Shown here piece by piece: positions 16,982-26,462 of a DNA stretch of 42,442 nt (positions are counted from its first letter, which is position 1; each line of letters starts with the position of its first letter). Source of the DNA: Clostridium algoriphilum (GTDB lineage: Bacteria; Bacillota; Clostridia; Clostridiales; Clostridiaceae); the NCBI RefSeq assembly GCF_020443705.1, contig NZ_JAIZZK010000011.1, positions 74,810 through 117,251 of the forward strand, read 5' to 3'. The notes under the pieces were generated by a model that saw only the letters and a list, made by a program, of their open reading frames with translations, had not been told where the DNA came from and did no database searches. Both the position numbers and the translations under genes were made by a program.

Positions 16982-16983
16982 AT

Positions 16984-17961
16984 TTACACCTGTCCTTCCT
17001 GTTTTTCACTGTATAAAAAACAACGAACTTTTCTACCTTCATATTCCACAAGTTCTGGTTGTTTTTGCGAGCAAATGTCCATACATTTACTACATCTGTC
17101 ACTAAAGGAACATCCCTTTGGCATATTTAAAGGATTAGGTACCATACCAGGGATCATAAATAACTGATCTACCTTTTCATCTACCTTAGGTATGGAAAGC
17201 AATAAGCCTTTAGTATAAGGGTGTAATGGCTTTTCAAAAAGCTGAAGTGAAGTTGCTTTTTCAACAATCTTACCACAATACATTACTACAACCTTATCTG
17301 CTGTTTCTGCGACTACCCCAAGATCATGGGTAATTAAAAGAATTGCAGTATTTAGTTTGTTTTTTAAATTTACAATTAAATCTAATATTTGGGCTTGTAT
17401 AGTAACATCAAGAGCCGTTGTAGGTTCATCTGCAATAAGTAATTCCGGAGTACACGAAAGCGACATTGCAATCATTACCCTTTGCCTCATACCACCACTT
17501 AATTGATGAGGATAATCATTTATCCTCTTATCTGGAGTTGGTATACCTACAAGCTCTAGCATCTTAACCGCCTCAGCTATTGCCTCATGTTTTTTTAATT
17601 TTCTGTGTCTAATTAAAGTTTCTGATATTTGCTTTCCTATAGAAATTACAGGATTCAAAGAAGTCATAGGTTCTTGAAATATCATAGATATTTCGTTTCC
17701 TCTTATATTCTGCATCTCCTTTTTACTTTTTTTTAATAAATCTTCACCTTTAAACAAAATTTCTCCACCTATAATTTTACCAGGTGGATTTGGTATAAGG
17801 CTCAAAATAGATAGTGAAGTTACACTTTTGCCGCTTCCCGATTCACCAACAATGGCTAATATTTCACCTTTATCCACTTCAAAATCAACGCCATCTACTG
17901 CATTTACAAGTCCACCCTTAACTCTAAACTGAGTTTGTAAATTTTTGACCTCTAATAACAT
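16984..17961 (-). CDS. Peptide ABC importer ATP-binding protein, OppD/DppD type
   Basis: Second ATPase of the importer. From the ATG at 17961 (325 residues, [12 protein letters not shown]), with GGGGG eight bases upstream; the frame is open 25 codons into the permease gene without support. Walker [16 protein letters not shown], signature [13 protein letters not shown], Walker [22 protein letters not shown]-loop [12 protein letters not shown]. The oligo_HPY tail ends with [15 protein letters not shown] and a later C. It lies 13 bases downstream of the permease gene, as usual for dppD after dppC. Confidence 0.92.
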   Translation of the reverse strand: MLLEVKNLQTQFRVKGGLVNAVDGVDFEVDKGEILAIVGESGSGKSVTSLSILSLIPNPPGKIIGGEILFKGEDLLKKSKKEMQNIRGNEISMIFQEPMTSLNPVISIGKQISETLIRHRKLKKHEAIAEAVKMLELVGIPTPDKRINDYPHQLSGGMRQRVMIAMSLSCTPELLIADEPTTALDVTIQAQILDLIVNLKNKLNTAILLITHDLGVVAETADKVVVMYCGKIVEKATSLQLFEKPLHPYTKGLLLSIPKVDEKVDQLFMIPGMVPNPLNMPKGCSFSDRCSKCMDICSQKQPELVEYEGRKVRCFLYSEKQEGQV

Positions 17962-17974
17962 TATGTTATCCCCC

Positions 17975-18874
17975 TTATTGATGAAGCTTTGGATCCAATG
18001 CATCTCGGAGTCCATCACCAAATAGATTGAATGCAAGTACAGTTATAGTTATAGCAATGCCTGGGAAAAGAATTATATGAGAAGCATTATAAAAATATCC
18101 ACGTCCTGCCCCTAGCATACTTCCCCATTCTGCTTGTGGAGGTTGTACTCCAAGTCCTAAAAACCCAAGAGCTGCCGTATCTAATATAGCGTTAGATACC
18201 CCAAGCGTGGCACGTACAATTATAGGAGAAATTACATTAGGCAATATGTGCTTAAATATTATAGCAGCATCACTATTTCCTATAACCCTTGCAGCTTGAA
18301 CATATTCACTATCTTTAATAGACAATATAGAACCGCGAACAATTCTCGCGTATTCAGGAATAGTAACAATACTAATTGCAATTATAGCGTTATCTATACC
18401 TTTACCGAGTACACTCATAAAAGCAATTGCCAATAATAACGATGGAAATGCAAGTATAATATCCATAAATCTCATAATTAACATATCTACCTTGCCGCCA
18501 TAATACCCTGCTATTGACCCTACAAAAATTCCTATGGATAATGCTACTGCAACAGCTGTAACACCTACTCTTAAAGAGATTTTTGTACCATCTATTATCC
18601 TGCTTAGAATATCACGACCCTGCTCATCTGTTCCAAACCAATGAGCAAGCGATGGCTTTTGAAGACTTTGTGATAATTCCCCTATATTCGGTTTATAAGG
18701 CATAATTAATGGTCCAAAAATAGCAACGAACAATAGAATTATTATTATTATGAGCCCAACTAGGGCTGCTTTATTTTTCCTTAACATATACCACGCATTA
18801 CCAAATTTAGATTCTTCTTTAGGAGTTTGTTGCAACTGTATTTCTTCATTTTCATTTAAATTTTTAGTTGTCAT
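17975..18874 (-). CDS. Peptide ABC importer permease, OppC/DppC type
   Basis: Inner-membrane permease of 299 residues. The cytosolic N-terminus (1-30) is followed by the first membrane helix (about 35-57, AALVGLIIIIILLFVAIFGP), an extracytoplasmic stretch with HWFGTDEQGRDILSRIIDGTKISL (the OppC_N/DppC hallmark), and five further helices. The EAA coupling loop reads EYVQAARVIGNSDAAIIFKHILPN. GFLGLGVQPPQAEWGSML near the end is also diagnostic. It follows the OppB-type gene by 13 bases. Confidence 0.93.
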   Translation of the reverse strand: MTTKNLNENEEIQLQQTPKEESKFGNAWYMLRKNKAALVGLIIIIILLFVAIFGPLIMPYKPNIGELSQSLQKPSLAHWFGTDEQGRDILSRIIDGTKISLRVGVTAVAVALSIGIFVGSIAGYYGGKVDMLIMRFMDIILAFPSLLLAIAFMSVLGKGIDNAIIAISIVTIPEYARIVRGSILSIKDSEYVQAARVIGNSDAAIIFKHILPNVISPIIVRATLGVSNAILDTAALGFLGLGVQPPQAEWGSMLGAGRGYFYNASHIILFPGIAITITVLAFNLFGDGLRDALDPKLHQ

Positions 18875-18887
18875 TTATATCACTCCT

Positions 18888-19892
18888 TTAAGAATATTTA
18901 ATTCTTGGATCTATAAACGCATAAATTATATCTACGATTAAATTAACAAGCACAAAAATTACTGCCATCATCATAACCGTACCTTGAACCACAGGATAAT
19001 CTGTGACTAAAATTGCATCTACTACATATTTACCAACACCTGGCCATGAAAATACAGTCTCTGTGAGTACTGCTCCACCTAATAAAGATCCTAGCTGAAG
19101 CCCTATTACTGTTATAATTGGTATTAAAGCATTTTTAAGTGCATGTCCAAAAATAACTGGCCTTTCTAAAAGTCCCTTTGCTCTGGCTGTCCTAATATAA
19201 TCCTGCCTAACGACCTCAAGCATGGTAGAACGAGTCATTCTTGCAATAATAGCAGTCGATGCTGATCCAAGGGCTACTGCCGGCATAATGAGATGTTTTA
19301 AAGCACTAGAAAACGCCACTATATTACCTGTAGCTAAAGAATCAACTAAGTATAGCCCTGTAATTCTAATTGGTTCAAGGCCTATATCTATTCTCCCAGA
19401 TACGGGCAACCATTGAAGTTGAACTGCAAAAACTAATATAAAAATTAATCCTAACCAGAATATAGGCATAGATACTCCTAGTAATGATATTATCATACAG
19501 ATATAATCAATAATTGAGTTTTGTTTAATTGCAGAAATAACGCCCATAATTACTCCAAAAATAGAAGAAAATACAATGGCAGCTAATGCAAGTTCAATTG
19601 TAGCTGGGAAACGCGCCATTATTTCATCCCATACCGGAGTTTTTGACATAAGTGAATCTCCCAAATCTCCATGAAATATCCCACTTAGAAAATCCCAATA
19701 CTGAACATAAATAGGCTTATTAAGTCCAAGTTGTTCTCTTAAAGCTATGATTTGACTTTGGCTTGCATGCTGCCCAAGAATTGTGGAAGCTGGATCCGTG
19801 GTAAACAAATGCATAACCAAAAAAACAAGTATTGATACTCCAATAATAACTGGTAATAGTAAAAGTAGTCGTTTAATAATATATTTAACCAT
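18888..19892 (-). CDS. Peptide ABC importer permease, OppB/DppB type
   Basis: First permease of the importer, 334 residues with six membrane helices. N-terminal VKYIIKRLLLLLPVIIGVSILVF is a typical DppB/GsiC start, followed by REQLGLNKPIYVQYWDFLSG and LGDSLMSKTPV. The EAA loop is VRQDYIRTARAKGLLERPVIFGHALKNALIPIIT, and VFSWPGVGKYVVDAI is conserved. It is separated from the binding-protein gene by an 80-base gap with a hairpin, while its downstream neighbours are tightly packed. Confidence 0.93.
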   Translation of the reverse strand: MVKYIIKRLLLLLPVIIGVSILVFLVMHLFTTDPASTILGQHASQSQIIALREQLGLNKPIYVQYWDFLSGIFHGDLGDSLMSKTPVWDEIMARFPATIELALAAIVFSSIFGVIMGVISAIKQNSIIDYICMIISLLGVSMPIFWLGLIFILVFAVQLQWLPVSGRIDIGLEPIRITGLYLVDSLATGNIVAFSSALKHLIMPAVALGSASTAIIARMTRSTMLEVVRQDYIRTARAKGLLERPVIFGHALKNALIPIITVIGLQLGSLLGGAVLTETVFSWPGVGKYVVDAILVTDYPVVQGTVMMMAVIFVLVNLIVDIIYAFIDPRIKYS

Positions 19893-19914
19893 GGTTACCT
19901 CCTCCTTAAATCTT

Positions 19915-19945
19915 AAAAAGTGAAATACCGCGGCTTGCGATATTC
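19915..19945 (-). terminator. Attenuating stem-loop between binding-protein and permease genes
   Basis: Imperfect hairpin GAATATCGC-aagcc-GCGGTATTTC on the minus strand, followed by ACTTTTTAAG. Its place right after the solute-binding protein gene suggests partial termination or mRNA protection, so that the lipoprotein is made in excess over the membrane parts. Confidence 0.5.
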
Positions 19946-19971
19946 CACCTAAAAATCATTGTAAAATATAA

Positions 19972-21528
19972 TTACTTATCTACACCACTAAAAAATACTG
20001 ATCCTGTTGGATGTACTGAAAAGCCAGTAACTTTAGGTGAGTATGCTGCAAGGACTTGTGAATGAGATATTGGAAGCCATGGTGCATCCTTTGCAACTAT
20101 CTGTTGAAGTTCTTTATAAACTTTATCTCTTTCAACTCCATTTGGTAATTCTCTACCTTTTACAAGCAAAGCATCCACTGCAGGACTTGAATATTGAGCT
20201 GAATTCAAAGTAGATTTAATTTCATGCGAATCAAATAGTGAAAGGAAATTATCTGCATCACCATTATCACCTGTCCAACCATAGAAGAATATATCTCCTT
20301 CTCCATTAGCAAGCTTTGCTTTGTAATCAGTCCAGTTGTAAGAATCTATTGTTGCAGTTACTCCAATTTTAGCTAAGTAGTTTTGAACTGATTCTGCAAG
20401 TTTTTGTCCTCCCACTGTATTATAAGGTCTAGGATTAGAATAAGTAATAATCTTAACCTTTAAATCTGATTTACCAGCATCCTTAAGCATTTGTTTCGCT
20501 TTTGCTGCATCATAATTGTAAGGCTCAACCGCCTTGTCATAACCAGGAATAAAGGATGGAAGTGGGCTGTTAGCTACACTTGAATATCCTTGATATAAAT
20601 ATTTAACTAATTCGTCACGATTAATGGCATGGGAAATAGCTTCTCGTAGCTTAGCATCATTAAATGGTGCTCTTGAACAATTAAATGCCATGTAGTTAAT
20701 ATTCATTCCATCGCTTTGGTATACTTTCATATTACTAGATTTTAATTTCGCAATATCATTAGGGTCAACTCCATCAATTATATCTGTCCCACCGGTCATT
20801 AAATCACTGGCACGAACTGAATTCTCTTTTGTAAACTTAAATACTACATTATCAGCCTTTGGCTTAACTCCCCAATAAGTATCGTTCTTTTTAAGTTTTA
20901 ACGATTGATTTTTGTCCCAAGATACAAAAGTATATGGGCCTGTTCCAACCGGGTTCTCCATTAGTTTACCTTTATATTTTGCAACTGCTGTTGGACTTAA
21001 AACTGGAGCCGCAAGTGTCATTGCAAGATTTGCAAGAAATGGCGTATATTTATTTTTCAATGTAAATTTAACTGATAAATCGCTTATTTTTTCAATTTTA
21101 GCTACTGGTCCATAAGTAAATGATGCATATGGCATATCATCTGTAGCCTTTGGAGGAATCTGTCTTTGTACATTAAATACAACAGCATCTGCATTAAATG
21201 GTGTTCCGTCTTGGAACTTAACATTTTTTCTCAAATTAAAGGTGTATTCTTTGCCATCTTTACTAATTTTCCAATCAGTTGCAAGGCTAGGCGCAATTTC
21301 TGTTGAACCATCTTTGTATTTAATTAAACCTTCATAGATATTACACATAACTTTTGCTGATTCACCATCATCGACATATGCTGGGTCAAGACCTCTAGGA
21401 TCTGCTCCTTGAGAAAAAACTAATGTCTTTGCTGTTGCAGTTTTGGTCGCAGTTCCTCCACAACCTGTAAGTGCAGCACTTAATACAAGTACTCCCGTCA
21501 GCATCATAGCCAAATATCTTTTTTTCAT
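19972..21528 (-). CDS. Peptide-binding lipoprotein of ABC importer (SBP family 5, DppA/OppA type)
   Basis: Extracellular solute receptor of the importer. The signal peptide (1-22) ends with lipobox ALTGC; C23 would be lipidated. Family-5 hallmarks: NIYEGLIKYKDGSTEIAPSLATDWKISKDGKEYTFNLRKNVKFQDGTPFNADAV is spread over residues 68-121, and NPVGTGPYTFVSWD, MAFNCSRAPFNDAKLREAISHAINRDELV follow. The 518-residue length fits dipeptide/oligopeptide or nickel-type receptors. Gene order binding protein-permease-permease-ATPase-ATPase is that of dppABCDF. The ligand cannot be read from sequence; peptides are the default. Confidence 0.92.
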   Translation of the reverse strand: MKKRYLAMMLTGVLVLSAALTGCGGTATKTATAKTLVFSQGADPRGLDPAYVDDGESAKVMCNIYEGLIKYKDGSTEIAPSLATDWKISKDGKEYTFNLRKNVKFQDGTPFNADAVVFNVQRQIPPKATDDMPYASFTYGPVAKIEKISDLSVKFTLKNKYTPFLANLAMTLAAPVLSPTAVAKYKGKLMENPVGTGPYTFVSWDKNQSLKLKKNDTYWGVKPKADNVVFKFTKENSVRASDLMTGGTDIIDGVDPNDIAKLKSSNMKVYQSDGMNINYMAFNCSRAPFNDAKLREAISHAINRDELVKYLYQGYSSVANSPLPSFIPGYDKAVEPYNYDAAKAKQMLKDAGKSDLKVKIITYSNPRPYNTVGGQKLAESVQNYLAKIGVTATIDSYNWTDYKAKLANGEGDIFFYGWTGDNGDADNFLSLFDSHEIKSTLNSAQYSSPAVDALLVKGRELPNGVERDKVYKELQQIVAKDAPWLPISHSQVLAAYSPKVTGFSVHPTGSVFFSGVDK

Positions 21529-21581
21529 ATTGATTTGCCCCCTAAAATTAAGTAATTTTTTTAATTCATTTATTTTAGCCT

Positions 21582-21610
21582 ATTCTACCACCCAATATTT
21601 TAGAATGCAA
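21582..21610 (-). promoter_or_regulatory. Promoter of the peptide importer operon
   Basis: Minus-strand -35 TTGCAT (21605-21610), a 17-base spacer and -10 TAGAAT (21582-21587), about 50 bases upstream of the binding-protein start. The region above it also has a short hairpin (GACAT/ATGTC near 21657). No known operator was recognised. Confidence 0.5.
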
Positions 21611-21782
21611 GTTATATTTTAATCAAATCATTTTTTTAAGTATTATAGCTATATTCGACATAAAAAATGTCATAAATTATAGTTTTGTGAACTTTTATTT
21701 TCAGTTTCTTTCATAAAATCGTATAATTCTTATTGTTAAATATAATATTCACGCTACATTCTACATAATTTATAGGACTAAT

Positions 21783-21821
21783 ACAAAAAACTTAGCATAG
21801 TTATTACACTAGCTAAGTTTT
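21783..21821 (-). terminator. Terminator after the AmmeMemoRadiSam operon
   Basis: Ten-base arms AAAACTTAGC/GCTAAGTTTT (21787-21796, 21812-21821), followed on the minus strand by TTTTTTGTATT, 40 bases after the radical SAM gene stop. Confidence 0.8.
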
Positions 21822-21860
21822 ATTACTTTTATTTTATTTTTATATTATCCTATATAATAT

Positions 21861-22847
21861 TTAAAGTATAATATTTGTTTTATAACCACATTTTACACAT
21901 GTTCCGAATTTAGTATTAACCTTAATATAGTAGTCTTCTCTTTCAATAAGATTATTACCGCACTTTGGGCAGTATGTTGAGTTATCAATGCCGCTAGCAT
22001 TACCAATATAAACATAGTTGAGGTATTTCTTTGCTATCTCTCTATCCTTAATCATTACCTCAACTTCTGTAGGTGGGTTATCCATCTTGTAATTCGGAAA
22101 ATATCTTGATAAATGAAGTGGAATATTTTTATCTACTGAGGCTATAAAACCAGCAATTTTTTCAATCTCGCTACTAGAATCATTTTCACCACTTACAAGC
22201 AGCGTAGTTAACTCAACATGACACTGTTTTGATGACATCTTAATAGTATCGAGTACCGGTGCAATACTTCCTCCACAAATATCTTTATAATACTTGTTAT
22301 TAAAGGCTTTTAAGTCAATATTCATAGCATCAACATAAGGAAGAAGCCTTTTTAAAGGTTCCTCTTTTATATATCCATTAGTCACTATCACTATATTTAT
22401 ATCTTTTATGGTTTCTTTGAGTAACCTTGATGCATTGTATACATATTCATACCAAATAGAAGGCTCATTATATGTAAAAGCTAACCCGATATTGTTTTTA
22501 AGACTTTTACATATCTCCACTAACTTTTCTGGTGGTATATATTCGCTACTTGATCTTCCTTGGGATATTGAATGATTTTGACAAAAGCCACAATTAAAAT
22601 TGCATCCAAAACTTCCTATAGATAATATATTGCTGCCTGGTTTAAAATGATATAATGGCTTTTTTTCTATAGGATCCTGTCCAATGGAAGTTATTTCTCC
22701 ATAATTAATAGTATAAAGTCTTCCCTCTTTATTTATCCGTACATTACATTTACCATGTGCACCTACTTGTATAAGACAGTTATGAGGGCAAAGTTTGCAA
22801 CTTATTTTATCTCCTTGTTTTTCATAAAATAAAGCTTCTTTTTCCAT
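21861..22847 (-). CDS. amrS: AmmeMemoRadiSam system radical SAM enzyme
   Basis: Radical SAM enzyme of the conserved but poorly understood AmmeMemoRadiSam trio. The 4Fe-4S/SAM motif is CNFNCGFC (about residues 79-86), preceded by GSFGCNF. An N-terminal cysteine group (CKLCPHNC...GKC, about 18-35) and a C-terminal zinc-ribbon pair (CPKCG and CVKCG) frame the barrel. LAFTYNEPSIWYEY, MNIDLKAF and VELTTLLVSGEND are characteristic of this subgroup of activase-like proteins. It has 328 residues and AGGAG eight bases before the ATG. It is 11 bases downstream of the Memo-AMMECR1 fusion gene, so the two are coexpressed. Confidence 0.9.
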   Translation of the reverse strand: MEKEALFYEKQGDKISCKLCPHNCLIQVGAHGKCNVRINKEGRLYTINYGEITSIGQDPIEKKPLYHFKPGSNILSIGSFGCNFNCGFCQNHSISQGRSSSEYIPPEKLVEICKSLKNNIGLAFTYNEPSIWYEYVYNASRLLKETIKDINIVIVTNGYIKEEPLKRLLPYVDAMNIDLKAFNNKYYKDICGGSIAPVLDTIKMSSKQCHVELTTLLVSGENDSSSEIEKIAGFIASVDKNIPLHLSRYFPNYKMDNPPTEVEVMIKDREIAKKYLNYVYIGNASGIDNSTYCPKCGNNLIEREDYYIKVNTKFGTCVKCGYKTNIIL

Positions 22848-22858
22848 ATTCCCAACTC

Positions 22859-24259
22859 CTATTTATGTCTAATAATCTCAAACTTTTCTATAGAGTAATC
22901 CTCATTTGGAAGAATTGATGCTTTATTAAGTACAATACTTATTTGTTGCTCTGATGTATCAACGCCATCGAGGTCCGGCAGTAACAATCCACTCTTCACT
23001 CCACATCGAACAATCACTCCAAATTTCTTAGGATCTAATTCTCCTTTTAAAGCTAATTCGGGCTCAGTTAAAACATCTACCGAAAAAACAATATCCTCTA
23101 GTTCATTCACAGATACATTACTAAACCTTGGGTCTCCTTCACCTGCTGAAACAGCATTTTCTATAATTTCTTTTGCAATATTATCTCTTACAGGGAAAAT
23201 AGTACCGATGCATCCTCTTAATGCACCAAATTTTTTAAGAGACACAAAAACTCCTCTTTTTGTATTTATCATATCTTCAGTTACATAACTCGGTACATCC
23301 ATGTACTTCCCTTCTATTATATAATGAGTAAGACTTTCTCTGGCAAGTCGAACATAAACATCTTCATTATTTACTCTTTCATTATATTGTTCTCTTTTCT
23401 TTCCTGTAATTTCTGATAATATATCTCTGTCACTCTTACTAAATTTAAATTTCATTACCGCATACCCAACTCCAAAAGTACCTTCATAAGAAAGAAGTTC
23501 CCCTTTTATATCTCTGCCATCCATTGCTCCCAGCATTATATAATAAGATCTTAAAGCACATTCTCCAGCATTTTGAATTATCTCAGAGTTTAAATTAAAT
23601 ACGCCAATTACATCTCCCTTTTTCAGTAAACTTATTATAGAGCTATCGAACTTTTCTCCATCTGGATTGTAGTCATAAGGGCCTTCCTCTTTAAGTCGAT
23701 GCGAGAGATCTCCACTACCAATAAACACAACGTTTTTATAGCTTTCTTCAACAGCCTCTTTGATGAGTTTACCAAATTTATATAATTGTATAGGTGTTAG
23801 TCCACCGTATGTAATATGAACAAGTTTAAAAGAACTGTATTTGTTTTTAATAAAATATAACGGTACTATGCTACCATGATCTAATTCGTATTGTGCACCG
23901 TATTGTTTAAGGCTACTACCTGTTGCACTAATAGTTTGTATTTTACTGTTGTCCGCCCTCACCATAATTTCTTGTGTAAGATCCATATCTATATCAAAAT
24001 TCATAGAAACTTGTGGAGCACCAAATTGCTTTAAACTACCTGAAATTGTTGGTTCAAAAGAAAGTGCTATAGCATCTGAAAACATAGTACCATGTGGTGT
24101 AACTATTATTATTACCTCTGGTTTTATTTCTGATATTTCGCGTCCAATAAGCTCACATGCATCATATGTGCTTTTTATCTTTTTTTCTTCTCCATGTCCT
24201 ACCTCTGGAATTATTATAGGTGGATGTGGCATTGCATAATAAGCTATTATTTTACCCAT
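22859..24259 (-). CDS. AmmeMemoRadiSam fusion protein: Memo-like (B) plus AMMECR1 (A) domains
   Basis: Two-domain protein of about 466 residues. Residues ~1-265 form a Memo/LigB-like domain related to class III extradiol dioxygenases (MPHPPIIIPEVGHGEE, VTPHGTMF, YELDHGSIVPLYF, FIGSGDLSHRL; several metal-ligand-type histidines are present). Residues ~290-466 form an AMMECR1 domain with its signature FGALRGCIGTIFPV and NAVSAGEGDPRFSNVSVNELEDI. In other bacteria and archaea these are separate proteins next to the radical SAM partner. The start is the ATG at 24259; the GTG at 24268 is part of the GAGAGGTG ribosome site. The reaction is not known to me. A covalent or redox modification carried out jointly with the radical SAM enzyme is the natural guess. 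Confidence 0.9.
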   Translation of the reverse strand: MGKIIAYYAMPHPPIIIPEVGHGEEKKIKSTYDACELIGREISEIKPEVIIIVTPHGTMFSDAIALSFEPTISGSLKQFGAPQVSMNFDIDMDLTQEIMVRADNSKIQTISATGSSLKQYGAQYELDHGSIVPLYFIKNKYSSFKLVHITYGGLTPIQLYKFGKLIKEAVEESYKNVVFIGSGDLSHRLKEEGPYDYNPDGEKFDSSIISLLKKGDVIGVFNLNSEIIQNAGECALRSYYIMLGAMDGRDIKGELLSYEGTFGVGYAVMKFKFSKSDRDILSEITGKKREQYNERVNNEDVYVRLARESLTHYIIEGKYMDVPSYVTEDMINTKRGVFVSLKKFGALRGCIGTIFPVRDNIAKEIIENAVSAGEGDPRFSNVSVNELEDIVFSVDVLTEPELALKGELDPKKFGVIVRCGVKSGLLLPDLDGVDTSEQQISIVLNKASILPNEDYSIEKFEIIRHK

Positions 24260-24800
24260 TATTATCACCTCTCGTATTTATTACATTAAGATATATACAT
24301 ATAAATTTAGGTAATTATTCTACTATATTATCTTAAGCGTGAGTATTTTACTCAAGACTTAAATAGCTACTTTTTCTAAATTGAAATAAAAACTAAGTTG
24401 TTTGTATTCAACATACTATGTAGTTTACCCATTTTTTTTCACATTATTATGTTAAGCCTATGTTTTTATTTTGGCCCCTTTAAATAAAGTATTATGTGCT
24501 TCTTCTTAAGGAATAATATATTCTCTATTTTTGTAACTAGTTTTAAATTCATTATTTGCCTATTTCCCCGGAAATATTACATACATTTACCTTTTAATAG
24601 ACATTTAAATTAATTACAACGCAATCTTGTTAGCTCATAACGTGAAAGATGTTCTTTCTTAAGTACATTTGGGTATATTATTTAATATTCTGTCTTCCTT
24701 ATTTTTAAAATGAAGTAATTCTAATATACTAACAATTCCGCTATGGCTCTTTTATAGACTACCTATATTATCATAAATTCATATAAACGTTTAAAGCATA
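24260..24800. other. AT-rich intergenic region without recognised genes
   Basis: About 540 bases between the Memo-AMMECR1 gene and the terminator at 24801. It must hold the promoter of the minus-strand AmmeMemoRadiSam operon in its left part. I found no open frame with a ribosome site, no riboswitch-like fold I know and no repeat. Confidence 0.5.
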
Positions 24801-24838
24801 AAAAAATCCTCTGAAGATTCAGAGGATTTTTTTTTTAT
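24801..24838. terminator. Bidirectional terminator after the D,D-carboxypeptidase gene
   Basis: Perfect arms AATCCTCTGA/TCAGAGGATT (24805-24814, 24819-24828), with an A-run on the left and a T-run on the right, so it can act on both strands. The carboxypeptidase stop is about 30 bases upstream on the minus strand. Confidence 0.9.
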
Positions 24839-24866
24839 TATTTGTGTTTCATACTATGAACGAAAT

Positions 24867-26159
24867 TTATTTGTACTTTAAATTATTCCTTTTAAAGTTA
24901 CTTCTCTTTCTTTTTCTCTTATTTAAATTAATTGTTCTTATTATAAGCGCTATTACTATTAAAAGTAAGATAAATATTCCACCAGCCATGATATATATAG
25001 ATATAGCATTTTTTGCTAGAGTTCCTTTCGAAACCGTTGAATAAAGATTGTAAGTTTTGACCTTTCCTTTTTCAGTTAATGTCAAGGTTCCAATGCTCTT
25101 GTTGCCTTTGAGACTAGACAATGAATTACTGGTTAAGTTTACTTTTTCTTGCAAATCTTTTTTGTTTGATTCGTTATTGTAATAGCTAACGTCTTCTTTA
25201 GCTACAAGTGGTACATTAACAGTTTTCTCTGGACCAAACAAACCAAGAGGTTTATATTTTACTATTTCAGTTTTTATAAGGTCATTGTTTTTATGTAAAA
25301 CTGTTGGTTGTAAATAGTAGCTATAGTTAATTATTTTTTTCATATCATTAAAAACATAAGTGTCGTTAGCATCAAAAATTGATCCCATAACAACCCCCAT
25401 AATTTGTCTGCCATCTCTTTCATAAAAGGCTACAAGACATCTTCCAGCTAGTGAAGTATATCCTGTTTTACCAGCAATACAACCATCAACGCCAAGATTT
25501 TTGTTACTATTTTCGATCTTAAATATTGTACCTTTTGACGTTGACAAAGTATTTTGCTTTTTACTCATTGACTCTTTTACCCATGGGTTTAAAAATGCAA
25601 CTCTAGACAATATACTCATATCATAAGGCGTAGTATAATGATCTGGATCATGAAGACCGTTAGATGTTACAAAATGAGTTCTGCTCATGTTCAATTTAGC
25701 TACCTTATCATTCATCATTTTCATAAAATTTGTTGAATTACCTGCAATATTGTCCGCAATCATATATGCCATGTCATTTGCTGAATACATTAACAGACCA
25801 TCCATTACGTCAACACCTGACATGTTTTCATTAAGTCCTATTGGATGAAAATTAATATTTAATGAATCTGCTGGTTGAGATTTTGCACTTTTGGTATATT
25901 TTAATACATCAGTTTTTTCCTTATTCTCAGCAAGCAATAGTGCTGTCATAAGCTTTGTTGTACTCGCAGGGTACATTTGCTTATCTACATTTTTCGCATA
26001 AATTACTTCGCCAGTTGCAACATCTACAGTGATGGCTGCCTTCCCATATATTGTTGGTAAATTAGTAGTGCCGTCGCTAGAGGCAGCGAAAACATTTGAA
26101 CTCATAGAAAATACTAGAACTAAAACAATCAGTATAAAAAATCTATTATATTTCAACAT
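24867..26159 (-). CDS. D-alanyl-D-alanine carboxypeptidase, PBP5/DacF-like (peptidase S11)
   Basis: Low-molecular-mass penicillin-binding protein that trims the terminal D-Ala of peptidoglycan stem peptides outside the membrane. A signal peptide (1-25, ending NVFAA) is followed by the S11 catalytic domain: SxxK motif ASTTK with nucleophile S66 and K69, SxN motif YSAND (S126), and KTG at 231-233 (IAGKTGYTSLAGR). A second domain (about 290-380) leads to a C-terminal membrane helix (about 387-410) and a very basic tail. The anchor is a full transmembrane helix rather than the amphipathic helix of E. coli PBP5. It is monocistronic with its own terminator. Sporulation-specific or vegetative use cannot be decided. 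Confidence 0.92.
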   Translation of the reverse strand: MLKYNRFFILIVLVLVFSMSSNVFAASSDGTTNLPTIYGKAAITVDVATGEVIYAKNVDKQMYPASTTKLMTALLLAENKEKTDVLKYTKSAKSQPADSLNINFHPIGLNENMSGVDVMDGLLMYSANDMAYMIADNIAGNSTNFMKMMNDKVAKLNMSRTHFVTSNGLHDPDHYTTPYDMSILSRVAFLNPWVKESMSKKQNTLSTSKGTIFKIENSNKNLGVDGCIAGKTGYTSLAGRCLVAFYERDGRQIMGVVMGSIFDANDTYVFNDMKKIINYSYYLQPTVLHKNNDLIKTEIVKYKPLGLFGPEKTVNVPLVAKEDVSYYNNESNKKDLQEKVNLTSNSLSSLKGNKSIGTLTLTEKGKVKTYNLYSTVSKGTLAKNAISIYIMAGGIFILLLIVIALIIRTINLNKRKRKRSNFKRNNLKYK

Positions 26160-26289
26160 TCATCTCTCCATTACTTTTATTTATTATGCCTGCATTATAA
26201 AATACATTTTATAGTATAACATTTTACAAGACAATTGAAAATAGGAGTTCTTATAATATAATATAAGAGTGTATAAAATAATAAAAAAA

Positions 26290-26320
26290 TATAAGCTCAA
26301 CATTATCATCAGGCTTACAT
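26290..26320 (-). terminator. Weak terminator after the MscS gene region
   Basis: Short arms TAAGC/GCTTA (about 26293-26316) around a long loop, followed on the minus strand by TATTTTTTTATTA. It is the only terminator-like element between the MscS gene and the carboxypeptidase gene. Confidence 0.4.
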
Positions 26321-26322
26321 TT

Positions 26323-26442
26323 TTATTTAATTAATGTCTTTTTACTTATAACCTCTTTTAATTCATTTATAATCTTATGCTGAGATGCTACCACTTTTTT
26401 ATTAGCTATTTGCTGTTCACTTATTAAATTTAGTTCTTTCAT
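26323..26442 (-). CDS. Possible 39-residue peptide downstream of the MscS gene
   Basis: Small frame starting ATG at 26442 and ending just before the terminator hairpin. The product (MKELNLISEQQIANKK, then a Lys/Glu-rich helical stretch) looks like a short amphipathic coiled helix. Only a poor GAGG lies about 14 bases upstream. It could be a real small protein, a decayed gene end, or chance. I have no family for it. Confidence 0.25.
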   Translation of the reverse strand: MKELNLISEQQIANKKVVASQHKIINELKEVISKKTLIK

Positions 26443-26462
26443 AACTATATCATGAAAATACC

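Noticed and set aside
17962-18036. 25-codon upstream extension of the OppD-like ATPase
   Set aside because: It lies inside the permease gene and adds a non-homologous leader; the ATG at 17961 has a GGGGG ribosome site and starts with the canonical MLLEVKNL.
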